Below are positions 13,442 to 24,500 of a stretch of DNA of 64,000 nucleotides, piece after piece. A program made the translations under genes and the position numbers. The stretch spans positions 806,001 to 870,000 of the forward strand of contig JABWDB010000009.1 in assembly GCA_019614645.1 (NCBI GenBank). The letters are read 5' to 3'. The notes under the pieces were generated by a model. The model saw nothing but the letters and a program-made list of their open reading frames with translations. It was not told where the DNA came from and made no database searches. The stretch comes from Stratiolaelaps scimitus (taxonomy: Eukaryota > Arthropoda > Arachnida > Mesostigmata > Laelapidae). Position 1 is the stretch's first letter, and each line of letters begins with the position of its first letter.

Positions 13442-13648
13442 ATGAACACGAAGATTAAGTCTCCGTTCAATGGAGTTCTCTCTATTCAAGGTGGAGCCCA
13501 TTTCGATGTCCTTAGATATGCGGGAAATGTTGCTCCTGATATTTTAGCTGACTCTCGTCTGTTCCTCTATTCTGTGACAGGCCTTGGAACCACACTGGGG
13601 TATTCTGATTTCAAAAGCCTATCAAGGCCACCTTTACATATTTTCTAA
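13442..13648 (+). pseudogene. Ty3/gypsy-like protease fragment (copy 1)
   Basis: This is a 68-codon frame. Its second half (about 13,543-13,640) reads ADSRLFLYSVTGLGTTLG and ends in SLSRPPL. The pattern matches the start of Ty3/gypsy-type aspartic proteases: a basic residue, L-F, a 'D..TGL' turn, then a strand that should hold the catalytic D-T-G, then an 'S-x-x-P-P' strand. The catalytic triplet itself is not present. The same DNA recurs in diverged form at 53.58, 55.23 and 55.35 kb, with near-identical blocks such as AGCTGAC and GCCACCTTT at matching spacing. Upstream residues show no zinc knuckle. This is a decayed pol fragment, not a functional gene. The gypsy assignment is an inference from motif order and from the longer copy at 55.3 kb. 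Confidence 0.5.
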
Positions 13649-14279
13649 ACCTCTCCCTGTACCTGTAGAGCTCTCGGGTAATGCTGCTACGAGATTGTAG
13701 CTACTGGAGCAGGGCTACACGGATTCGGCCAGGATTTCGTCAAAACTCGGTGCGTAGTCTTAAGGAAAACTGCTGTTAGATGCTGAATTACAAACATTTC
13801 CTGACTGGCAGGTATCTGTTCTGTAGAGTAAGCATTAATAATTAAACAATCGCTTTACCGTTTTTACTATTATAGCTAAGGGAGTGGGGTATCACGTCGC
13901 GCTGATATGTGTTTGGTTACCTGACGTATTTGGTTCGGTTGATAATTGAAAGCTAATTGGTAACACAATATATTATAATTAGCAATATAATATTATAACA
14001 TAATTGGCCTGTGCTCACTGTACTCGACCTACACTTGTAGTCTCTCGCATTACCCGTTTGTGACAGCGTGCACCTGATACGGTTGAATGGGAGTCGACCA
14101 GGAGAGGATGGCGCTTGCGTTGTCATAAAAACCCAGTACCTTGTAATCAAATATAAGGAATATCTGTACATCGAGATCTGATAGAGCGCTCCCGTCCCAG
14201 GGATGTTGTTTATGTAACTTCAAAAAAAAAAAATATATATATGTATATATATATCTCACATCAGCTAGCTCCGAGCGGC

Positions 14280-14744
14280 TAGGGTTTCATCACGAATTGC
14301 TTGCACTTGCAGTTCGATGTGCGCTTGTCCGGTCTCAGATGGGATAACGTCGCAAGGGGTGAGATGACCAAACTTTTCCCACATGAACTAGCGGACGTGC
14401 GGTGATAACGATAGGATAAAAAAAACCCCGGGCACCCGTACGGACTCTTACGCAGAAAAGTAAGGTGCGATTTGATACGAGCACAAGGGAAGAGGATCGC
14501 CAAAAACAGGAGTCGCATCGATCCGCAACTTTTCCATCATTGCCAACGGCGACGAGCCCGCAGTGATTCGAGTATATTGTGGAGCATCTTGCTGTAAGAG
14601 GTGGACGTTTTGCCCTGGTGACGTCTGTATGTTACTCTCATTTCGCTTCGATGAATTTGCTGCATTTTCAATCAATCTAGACGCGCAGTCAGCCAGCGTC
14701 GAATTCGCAGAAGCAGCTAAAATATCTGAAATACACTCAGGCAT
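14280..14744 (-). pseudogene. Possible LTR-retrotransposon gag-like frame
   Basis: A minus-strand frame of 98 codons (14,448-14,744) is rich in Asn, Ser and Ala. Near its end it contains EKLRIDATPVFGDPLPLCSY. This loosely resembles the 'LPKLDLPKFSGDPLEW' motif in the gag region of Bel/Pao elements. A second frame continues to about 14,280 without a recognisable motif. A 103-codon plus-strand frame covers the same DNA and has no recognisable domain. The similarity is short and lies at the limit of what can be judged by eye, so chance is a real alternative. Confidence 0.25.
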
Positions 14745-14879
14745 TCAGCGGCTGTCATTTTATGTCGCCGGGCTTCCCGTTCAAGCTGAACAGCATTCAC
14801 TTGCGTTCACCCGGGGTTCACACGGGGTTATTTCGGGCAGGGTCGACCTGAACGACTTAGTATACGATCAGTAGCAGAT

Positions 14880-16025
14880 GCGCGACGCCGAAATGAAAAA
14901 AGAAAGCTATTAAACAAGCTGCTGCTTTGTGGAAAACAAAGTCCACCGTCGGGCCCGCGCATCGGCTTGAGTCCGATTCGTATCGGTCGGCAATCGTCAT
15001 GACGAGCGCTGCCACGACATTGTCTGCCACTGATCCAACAGTGGCCAACCCCTACAAGGCCCATTTTAAGGAAGTCGCAGGCGGGAGGTGTTAGCTTTAA
15101 GACGTTGCTGACAAACAAACACAAAGTGATATTGATTAGGCAGGCAAAAGGCAAAGGCTTTATTGGTTATTATTAAACTGAACTGCAGTTTTTACTACGT
15201 TCTAAGTTCTCGATATGTCATCATGTCGTGGCAGCATAGAAAGTCGCTCAATTTCAATTTCATCCCCGTCGAAACATGACGATTCTCTAATGAATTTATT
15301 GGTGGCGATCATGCTGAGCCCGTCCATCGAGAAGCGATTACATCTTGAAATCGATGGGTCGTCTGTCGCCGAAAGATCTGGAAGCAAATCGTCGCCATTG
15401 ACCATGATTATCACTACTGCGATTATGGCCGTCAATACAATCCTTTCTAGCTAGTTCTACAATCTTTCTAGCTAATCGGTGTTATTCTCATGACAAAGAT
15501 TTGTCAAATGCTTGCCTCCGTGAGTCTTATAATATCTTCGCAATTTCCAAGTTTAAGGCAGACACATGCACATATCTGCTCCAGCTTCTAGACTCCTGTT
15601 CAGTATGCAGAGCTGCAACGAGTTCTACTCTTTACATGCGACATTACCCATAATCGTTAACTGACGAAATACGTCAGTATTGCTCAGATTCGTATCCCTC
15701 TCGTAAATATTTCGTTTCATCCGGTTCAATTAATATAAACTACTTTTATTAGCTCTCAATTGAACTAACAGAAGTCGTCCCGCTGAGGACCTCGACGCCC
15801 TCAGGGCGAAGCACCCCTCGTGACTACGCCTTCCTTGGTCAGGAGAAGGGGAAGGCGTCCCCCGCGAATCGACATTCCTCCATACGTGTTGGGCGTCGAA
15901 AAACTCTGTTCGTTGTGAACTCCGCTTCGTATGAACCGGTATACCAATCGGTATACGACGTAGACGTCAGTTAGGTGAGCTGTACATAGTATTTACAAGT
16001 TAATGTAGTTCACATCCGCAGAGGT
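14880..16025. other. Non-coding stretch with clustered hairpins
   Basis: No recognisable gene. The middle part holds short frames without domains. The right end (15.78-15.96 kb) contains three separate inverted repeats, listed as their own feature. Confidence 0.5.
15785..15960. repeat. Cluster of short perfect hairpins
   Basis: Three inverted repeats occur within about 175 bases. They are CGCCC/GGGCG with a three-base loop at about 15,795, ACGCCTTCC (15,826-15,834) with GGAAGGCGT (15,850-15,858), and GTATACC/GGTATAC at about 15,940. The GC-rich hairpins stand out from AT-rich flanks. I see no gene to which they would belong as a terminator or 3' processing signal. They may be internal structure of an unrecognised transposon. 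Confidence 0.6.
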
Positions 16026-16029
16026 GATT

Positions 16030-16625
16030 CCTAGCTAGGGTCGATCTGACGCATTGTTGATGAAACGCAGGCGTCTCCAGCAGAACAAGTTGCTTGCGGA
16101 TTTCCTCGATAAATCGAGGCGCGTCGGCCAGCAGAGTAGGCCAGTCGATCCTTGTTGGTCGAACGCACACCCAGAACCCTTTTGGAAAGGACGGCTTTGG
16201 AACTATCGACCAGGGAAAGATATGCAGGCGGCAGGCACTCCCAGAGAACTTGAATTCCGTAGAAATCTGTGGCCCCTCCCTTCGTTTGGAAGAGGCTCAA
16301 CATCGCGGTTCTTAGAGGTAGACTTTGCAGTTCTCGATCTAAGATGCTGACACTAGAGCTTTGCGTTCGCCCTCTTCCACGAGGGTGCCGAACGATGTCC
16401 CACTTGGACTCAGCGTAGCGCCCAAGTTTTCGAGCCTGTTTACGTACTGGATCGTTTTCCTATCCAATCGAGATGGGTCGGGTTCTAGTAAACGTCCTCG
16501 TCGTCTAAGCTTCACTCTCAGTTCCCGTTTTTTGATTGTTGATCTCTAGCCCGCGAGCCTAAGCACATGATGCTAGAGGTATCAGCTACTGTTACAAGGG
16601 GTGTCGGCTGCTGGCGCTCATAAAT
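16030..16625 (-). pseudogene. Non-LTR retrotransposon reverse transcriptase, C-terminal part
   Basis: Reading the minus strand from 16,625 downwards gives the ordered hallmarks of the end of a LINE-type reverse transcriptase. First comes VADTSSIM, a damaged 'YADDT..' motif at about 16,590. It is followed by GLEINNQKT (the 'GL.IN..KT' motif at about 16,550). After a -1/+1 frame change comes YVNRLENLGATLSPSG (the 'V..YLGV.L...G' motif at about 16,455-16,405). The thumb-like region follows, with PLRTAMLSLF and KAVLSKRVLGV (about 16,320-16,190). The last part is open for 90 codons (16,031-16,303). At least one frameshift and several stops break it. Family knowledge: these motifs follow each other in this order in Jockey, R1 and related clades. 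I cannot decide the clade. The 5' fingers and palm are missing or unrecognisable. Confidence 0.7.
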
Positions 16626-16967
16626 GCGATAGGTCGCATGGGTACGTAATGATTTTCACTGATGTTGTTTTTTGACAGGAGAACTTTCGCTGATCTATGT
16701 CGAAATCGGTTGTCTGCTCAAATTCAGATGGTTGTTTAGTAGCAGAACTTCTTTCTACTTCTCTGGGATTACGGAAATACCTGATGCACACATGCCCTGA
16801 ACCGTCCAACTATAAACCAGCGCTGGTGTAGGACTCTCACACCCACGAAACCTGCTCACACTACCGCCCCAACCCAGATGTCTCGGAAAGTTTAGCACTC
16901 GATTTGCCGAGGCATTTGAGTAACACTAAATATTGACTTCAGTATATGGGCTGTACATTGCGGAAGA

Positions 16968-16999
16968 ATAATATATATATATATATATATAATATATTA
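16968..16999. repeat. (AT)n microsatellite
   Basis: About 15 AT units with one AA interruption near the right end. Confidence 0.95.
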
Positions 17000-19900
17000 A
17001 TGCAGCAATGGCATTGTGTGGACGTGTTTAAAAGCAAGGCCACACTATACGAGCTTATTACTTTCCTGTATTATAATTGGTAATTTAAAGTAGCCTCAAA
17101 GGACTGGTCTCAGTGGTATGCTAAGCTATTCTACAAGTTAATTGTTCACAAAAACACGTCATATAAAAAAGATGCCTAATTATATTATATAAAACTATAT
17201 ACCAACTCTGACCTATAAATTGAATTCATACTCGGATCGATGCAGACCTAAACGCACGAGGGCTGGAATCAACATATTGATCATATTGACTCGCCCGAGA
17301 TGTATGCTCCCTCTATGAGTGTCACGCCAATAGAATTTACTACTATATAGTTTACTACTATCTAAACAGAATAAACTCCATCCACGAATCAGCACCACCA
17401 ACTCTGTTAGCATCAACCGCTGGGGCCGATTTCTCTCAGGCTGTTAGCAAAACCTACAGAACATTTCGTCGGTTGATGACGTTGTCTGCGTTGTCTTTCT
17501 TTTGTCAACTTTCTCAACAGCTTGAACATTTGACACTGCTCTCTATCGATAATCAACTCTATTCTTATAACTGCCACAGTCAGCAATGCGACAAGCTGAC
17601 AAGTTCAAACTTCGATGCCCAGCCGATCCCCCTCGTGCTCGTCCATCTCGTCGAAGTGGCGGCACCAGCGTTGATCACCACACCTGCTCATCTTTATCTT
17701 CTTACCGTCATAGGCCGCCAGCTGCCTCTCGATGGCTGGCATAGATGCAACGTCAATCTAGCTTAGCTCACTTTCCTAGACCCGATTATCCATCCCCGTC
17801 AATGCGCGCATGTACTCGCCTAGCATCCGTCGCTCCAACGGCATCGACCTCTTCTCCCAATGGCGTCTTGCGCCAATCAAGCAATGCCTAACTACATCAC
17901 CCGCACCGAACTCGGAAGGTTACGACCCTTGGCCTTGGCGAGCCATTCGCCCGCGCCGCTCGCTGCCCATCTCGGTGACTGCGCTCCGCGCAGGCTTGTG
18001 ATCACCGTCAGCATTCATTTGGCCAACGGATAGTACAATATAATAAACAGCTGGCGGCGTCCTACTCAAGCGTCGCTGCGTCCCGTCTCAATTATCTTGT
18101 CACATCCAGACAGCTTGGTTCGGGCCCGGACGGCCTCGCTGTGTGTCTTGTCCCGGTAGGAAGCCCTACAACCGCTAATGCGAATCGGTCATAAGGGAAT
18201 GAAGGGGAGAAAGACGGAGATGATATATATCTATAGTGTATAGTGTATATATAGCGTTCACTGTGAGATTTTGAAGTGAAATGCCTCATACTAAGAGACT
18301 GCTGACCACTGGTACGTCTTAGTGCAGACCAGAGGCGTATATCCGTTCATGACTATGCATTGTTTACAATCCATGGACGAGTGGTTATAATACAAATTTA
18401 ACGAGCGAAAACAATTGTATTGCGAGTTTTAGAGAGAATCAGTAAAACTCGAGTGGAAGTATTATTCAGGGTCCGCTTATTAAAATAAGTTGTTGTGTCA
18501 TGTATTTGAGACGAGTCGTCCTCTGTGGTAACGATTACAAAATCGCGCCCATTACTATTATAATTTCCTACACACTCACACACAGACCAACATGCCTGTC
18601 GATTCGCCGTTAAAAACTAATTGACGCTGGTGGCCCCCAATTTCTCTATTATTCAAACATACAGTAGTTCGGAATTTCTAAGGATTATGGGGGTGGTGGG
18701 GGGGGGGGTGAGGACGACAATGTCCCGAGGAAGGCGATGGCATTGCCTCTCTGCACAGCGAGGGACAGGCGCTGTAGGAGGAAAGAGCCAGCGCGCTTGT
18801 CCCCGGTGGCGCGGATCAACCTATGGTAGACCCCCTCGAGGAAGTTCGCAGTGAGCGGGCCGTGCCCGCCCAAGGTCTCAAAAGCAAGGGGGGAAAACAT
18901 TTCTCTATAAAAATCGTACCGCGTCGGTCATATCGTAGAGCGAATGTCTCATCGTTGCACTCAAAAGCGCATCAAAGAGGTTTGTAGATGTTTATAGAAG
19001 TAGTGAGCTCCGTAAAATTCCGTGGGCCAATAGCCCTGTAGTAAACATCCCATCCAAATGATCTCACCTGCCCTTTGTCGAGTTCCCGTTGACAATACAG
19101 TGGTCGTCTTCTCAATTTTGCTGTTGACTTGACTCAATCATGCTCGTATGAGAATTTTCCAAACAGCAATTTCGAACAGAGTGCATGCTTAGACAAAGTT
19201 CGCCTCCACAAGCATGGTTGCACGACTACCTTGGCAGTAAAAACGAAATGTCATTAACAATAAGACATTCAGCAAATGTTCCCTCTGACGGGATTAGCCA
19301 GCGATGAGACAGGTAGTGCCCGGCTTATCGAACCTCGTTAGCGGGTACACGCACGTTGTGTTTTACCTATGTCTAGACATAATGATGAGAGGCATCTCAT
19401 TGGAGAAGACATGTGAGCATTGGGACAGGTTCGGAAATGAAGCAATTGGGTTGCGTCACATAACGGGCAACGAGGACAAAGCGCCTCGCTATAACTGAGA
19501 AGCACAGAAATATAATGATAAACTCATATCGCTGACAAAGGAACTATAGCGTGGGGGCTAAGTCCAGGGACTTGGGACCATAGGGAATTCCACAGAGTAC
19601 ATACGAATCGATGTAGTATTTACCTGTGGATTTATCAATAAAGTTACTAAAAATTTCACATGAGACCAGCTCATAGCCCATAGCTTAACCATAATCAATT
19701 AGTAATTGAAATTAATGTTAAACGTACATACCAAACCAAGCGGCCAACGAGCGCAGAGATGGCAAGCAAATGAAATAAATACAAAGTGCTCTGTCAAAGT
19801 ACATTTTGCGCTATGATCGTTGCGGCTCAGCTTAACTCAACTCAATTTTGCCGCACATTCTACTCAAAATTACTTCCTAGAGTTGGGTCCTATTTTTCAT

Positions 19901-20005
19901 ACCCACCACACAAGGCAAATAAACCATAATATGTCATCGTAATTAAACACGCCGTGCTTTCTACAAGAAACCCACAACTATGTGTGTATTTTACGTAGTT
20001 CAATT

Positions 20006-20047
20006 CTATATATATATATATATATTTATATATAGATAGATAGATAT
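20006..20047. repeat. (AT)n and (TAGA)n compound microsatellite
   Basis: An AT run of about 25 bases passes into three to four TAGA units. Confidence 0.93.
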
Positions 20048-20187
20048 ACATGTACGCACTTCCGTCTCTAGAACTTCGGGGTTGTAAACGAAATCAGGAC
20101 GTAACTAAGAGACGAGTATATGGGCCAATAAACCTGTTTATGGTGTTATTACGTCTGGGAAGGAGCCTATAACAGCGCTGGCTTATT

Positions 20188-20229
20188 GGTGAGAGACAGA
20201 GAGCGAGAGAGAGAGAGAAAGAGAGAGAG
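20188..20229. repeat. (GA)n tract
   Basis: Imperfect GA-rich run of about 40 bases. A second imperfect GA block follows at about 20,375-20,391 in the same GC-rich stretch, and another at 20,640-20,656. Confidence 0.93.
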
Positions 20230-21920
20230 GCCAGTCGACGAAGCGTCACCGTGACCAGGAGACGCCGGAGCGCCATAGACGTCCAGCCGACTGACGCCGA
20301 GACCCGTCGATCCACTCTGCCCTCCGACGGATAACTCGAAACGCGCGAGAGGCCGAAAGAAAACACAGAGACGATAGGGAGAGAGAGAGAGGTAAACAGG
20401 GAGAAAACGAGAGCGTGTCGTAATCACCAGAGCCACTATGAAGGTGCAATTTATCTAACCGACGACAAGAACAGATTCTTTCACTGTGTCCTTTTCGCGA
20501 TGCGCCCTAATGCAATCTTGCGGCTGGTATAGCCGTCATCTGTAGCCATATGTATGGTATGTGGTCCGTCTATATGCTGTAGCGACGACATGAGGTTAAC
20601 GGGTTGACACCGTTTTCGAGGTCAGGAATAAGGGAGGGCGCGAGAGAGAGAGAGAGAAAGAAAACAGCAGTACCTTCCAGGATATTCGAATCAGGGTATT
20701 TACAGTCGTTCCACGTACTGCCAGATGTAGGATGAATACCATTTGCTGCTGCTGAAGTCTGCTGCTTGTAGGTAACAGCGCGAGGCACATCGTACTTGGT
20801 ACAGGCGACTTGATGAACAAAAGAAGAAAATCATTATTTTGTTGGAATATATGTTCAATGTGTTCCTTCGATGGCCATCTCACTGTTTACCACTGAGCCA
20901 TTATAGGCGCATCGAGAACGAATTACCGAATAATGACGTCATTCCCTCATAATGGCGATGTTACGAGCGTACCAACTGTGGCGCACTCTCAAAACGCTCG
21001 GGGTACGTCCATATCGTACGTACAGCCATATCACTTGACATCTCGGTGGAAAAGTGTTCCTCTCTCTCTCTCCCTCCCTCCTTTGATTCAGCTCTGAACT
21101 ATTAGACTCAAACTGACTTACAACGTTTGATCTGAGCAGCGTTTGAACTCGGATGTTCGGGACGGATCTCGATCCGACGAACGTTGGCGTCGATCCGGGC
21201 AGTGAACGAGAACGGCTCGTACGAGCAAACTTCGTCTACCTCCTCGCCTCTCATCTTTCGCCCGCGGCCTTTCATGAAAGACACCACCCATGAGTGTTAA
21301 CCCGGTAGCGCCCCTCAAAGCGTTCCCCTGTCCGCCACACAGATAGCTGCTACTCGTCGTATTATCGGCCAAAGCGACGACCCCATTACAAGCGCCGCTG
21401 TAACGCCGTAACGTGTGTCTTCGTAGGTTCGCGTCGGTGTCGCCGTCGCCGTCGCGCGCCCTCGTCCATAGACAGACCCTCTACTATCATAGACACTATA
21501 TCTATTTGCCCGTCTCATCCTTGTTGAATAAGCTACTCTGACCGCCTACCGGCGCTAGCTGCGGCGACGAGAGAGTGGCTCTGATCTCGAGCGAAGGGAG
21601 ACAAGGTGGGCGAACGCGTGCGACAGAAAGGGAAAGACGGTAATGGTGTGTCATATGGTCGACATGTCGCCCTGTCAGAAGTACCTCGTACTACTAGTAG
21701 TGGCAGCAGCAGCAGTAGTTGTAAAAGCGGTGGATGTGCTGCAGACAGTGGGCAGGCGGCAGGCAGGTAGAGTGCATCAGACCCGGAGGCCAATACGCCC
21801 ACACATTCAGACACACAGACACCCACCCACTCAGCCGGCTCGGACTGTCGTAGTGTCGTGGGAGTGACGACGACCAGTGAGAGCTACTTGACCACTCGGC
21901 GAGGAAGCAAGCTCCCCACC

Positions 21921-21940
21921 CTCTCTCTCTCTCTCTTTCT
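21921..21940. repeat. (CT)n tract
   Basis: CT run in GC-rich sequence. About 200 bases downstream the opposite-phase GA block at 22,133-22,162 gives the pair an inverted arrangement. Confidence 0.93.
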
Positions 21941-22132
21941 CCGATACTTCGTTTGCATCGTCTCGACGTCGGTGCTCTCCGCTGGCCGCATTCAATATAT
22001 GATATATCCTCTGCTTCGGATCCGCACCAGCAGCCGCAGTAGTTGTCGTCGTAATAGGAGCGACTCAGCCGCAACGGTGACGAACTAAGTCTGCCATGAA
22101 TGGTTCTACTGAAGTGAATAGAGGGAAGAGGA

Positions 22133-22162
22133 CAGAGAGTGAGAGAGAGCGAGAGAGAGATA
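22133..22162. repeat. (GA)n tract
   Basis: Imperfect GA run, interrupted once by GC. Confidence 0.93.
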
Positions 22163-24050
22163 TTGTGGATGGTAACCATCAATAGTGGTGCAAGGGTCCA
22201 GGAACTCGGTCCGGATGAAGGGCATTAGACGGGCTAAGAGTTGGGAGAGTTGGTTTGGCTTGGAAACAGAATTGGGGTCTGGCGGCGACGAAAGCATGGG
22301 CTGGCTATGGGTGTCGAACCACTTATTCTGCAGGCCGAGATTATGCAGCTAGTATGGCTTCTGCTCGATATGCTTACTGAAATCGCTGCCGTTCGCGCCG
22401 TGTTGCGAGATATAAGCTCGCTAGGCGGAGACTACTATTGACGACGATGGCAATCAAAGCAGCAGGAGTAACTGCAGCACAAGCCGCGGCAGCAAATCCA
22501 GTGGGACTCGGCCGCTCTGCCGATCAGCAATAGAGCTTCTAACATCGTACTACTAAATAAACAAAGCTTGATATGAACAAATACAACTACGCTTCTGTAA
22601 GGCATTCAAGGGGCGTTGGGGGCAGCAGGGCCTCGTGTACGTTCGTCATTGTCCACCATAGTTGCACCGAAACCCTAATAAATGGCAAGTCGACTTAACA
22701 ATGGAGTGTCTTAGAATCCATTGAATGCCAATTAGGTATCACGCCACGGGTGACGCGTATTAGCCGCTGGCTATAAGAGCTAAGCGTCTGATACTAATAA
22801 GTAGAGATAGAGATTCACGAGTGTGGAAAATTCAGAGGGAGAGACCATTTTATTGTCGTTATGCCCACGCAGAATATGCTAATTTATACGACAATCGTGC
22901 TACCACTCGTATCAACCGTTGAGGGGTGATCACCTTCGAAGGCTGCCCGTTTTCGCAGGCGCCTCAATTCCCAGAACACTGGATATACGTCCTACGCCGA
23001 CATTTCGGCGCAGTATAATTCACGTTGTCCGTTGCAGTCAGATGATAAATTGCGGATCACCCTGATAGCTGTTTCGAATGCTAGGAAAGTTCGGGACAGC
23101 ATTCCCCTCGTCATCGTATCACGGTTCTGTCAAGTTCTGTCGTCGTCACACGTATGCTACACTCTGATATTATGACATGTGGCCCCGGCCGATGCAGCGC
23201 GTATGTATCGTACCAGGGACTTCCTTGCATGCATCCTTCTGCTGGGAAAATAACTCCATTCGGCATCGCCAGTCAGTCTGGGCCATCTCGCACCCAAAGG
23301 GTTCCAACGCGGAGAACGCCAAGCCGGGCATCCTCTCTCTCTCGCTCTCGTCACCCTACCTCTGTATCTCAGTCGAACTCTGACGCACCATCAGCGTTTT
23401 CACTCGTTTTCGCCAAACCTGCCTATTGGCGACTCCATGACGTTCGGAACCTGCCATCTGCCAGAGCGAATATGCTCTATCTACGACCTATCCACCCCCA
23501 CTCCGCGAAGACCGCTCCTCGAAGGGGCTGACTTCGATGTCTGTGCCGCTGTCACGAAGCGGGACGCTCTGTTTATCGGTTTGGCCATTCGTGGCAAACG
23601 CCCCATGACCCATGATTCGTAGAGGAACAGGAGATGCACTCGGATAGGCCAGCTGTGGACCGAGGAACTGCCATCACGACGAGCAGCAGCAGCAGTAGTG
23701 GTTGAGGGGTGGCAGAGGCGAAAAAGCGTGCCAGCCAATTTAGCCAAGAGGGCCACCGTGATGTCAGTCACCACTAATGTTCACGTGGCGATCGGTCGTG
23801 CCACTTCTGCTACCGTTTCGACATCCGCGGCCACCGCCGGCGATATCGTACGACGGCGGAAATCCTTTCGACGATCTTTCGATGTTGCTCGTCTCTATGC
23901 GGAGCCGCTGCTTGGTCTTGACCAACACCGACTCAGCTGGTTAAGTGGTTGGTTGGATTATGCTTCTCGACGAGAATATAATAGGAACCTCTTTTGATTT
24001 ACGTAACGTGTGTTAATCACCATAGTAATCAGGGGACCCTCATCAGTATA

Positions 24051-24500
24051 CAGTGGTGTGCATGAACTTAAGACACGCTTATATTTCAACAAATCGTTAC
24101 AAAGAATACGCATTTATTCTGTCTCAGATTAATGTACGTGTCAAGTAACATACCCACCACAAAGAGCAGCGCATATGACGGTGCGAACAGCCTGCTACAG
24201 TGAAATGTATGATTTTTCGGGTGTGCAAAATGATAATGTTTTTTCAGATCGTCTTCAGTGACGAGAAGAAGTTAAATTTCGATGGGCTAGATAGATTTAA
24301 CGATTATTGCCATGATGTACGGAAAGAGTCGCGGTACTTGGCAAACTCGCACTCGAATGAATAGCGAGGACTATCAGACGATGTTGACCGACGATCTACT
24401 ACCGTTTAGGCCAGATTTCATCGACTGCCAATTATTTTCTAACAATTCATGTCAGCGCGAGTACACGAGACTGGTCAGGACGGCACCAAGTTAAAACCCC
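24051..24500 (+). mobile_element. Tc1-like DNA transposon, internally deleted
   Basis: A terminal-repeat-like sequence begins at 24,051 directly after TA: CAGTGGTGTGCATGAACTTA, continuing AGACACGC. The CAGTGGTG start is typical of Tc1-superfamily ends. Only about 200 bases later the transposase core appears: IVFSDEKKFNFDG (about 24,247-24,285), matching the 'FSDEKKFNLDGPDGF' block around the second catalytic aspartate. It is followed by RFNDYCHDVRKESRYL and then MNSEDYQTMLTDDLLPF (24,357-24,410). The helix-turn-helix domains and first catalytic aspartate should need several hundred bases before this block and are missing, so the element has lost its 5' coding half. The 'DNA..H' block that should follow is not clear, and I did not find a matching right terminal repeat downstream. 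Confidence 0.8.
24312..24494 (+). pseudogene. Tc1-like transposase, catalytic-domain fragment
   Basis: A 60-codon open stretch inside the Tc1-like element. It carries the segment after the 'DEKKFN' block. The residues NSEDYQTMLTDDLLPF correspond to the helix that precedes the 'QDNA..H' catalytic region in this family. A change of frame just before 24,312 separates it from the SDEKKFNFDG block at 24,247-24,285, so the copy is broken. The catalytic glutamate or aspartate region downstream is not recognisable. Non-functional. Confidence 0.7.

Larger units (their letters stand above)
16630..24045. other. Non-coding stretch, no recognised gene
   Basis: No recognisable coding region. It contains an (AT)n tract near 17.0 kb, GC-richer sequence at 17.6-18.2 kb, AT-rich sequence at 18.9-20.05 kb, and a GC-rich, GA/CT-tract-laden zone at 20.1-22.5 kb. 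Moderately GC-rich sequence at 23.1-24.0 kb has frames up to 125 codons on the plus strand. None of those frames shows a domain or a convincing splice pattern. The 20.1-22.5 kb zone is a candidate promoter or untranslated-exon region only on composition. Confidence 0.5.

Noticed and set aside
22300..22345. Minus-strand TGGTTCGACACCC as a tRNA B-box
   Set aside because: Lacks an A-box and acceptor pairing.
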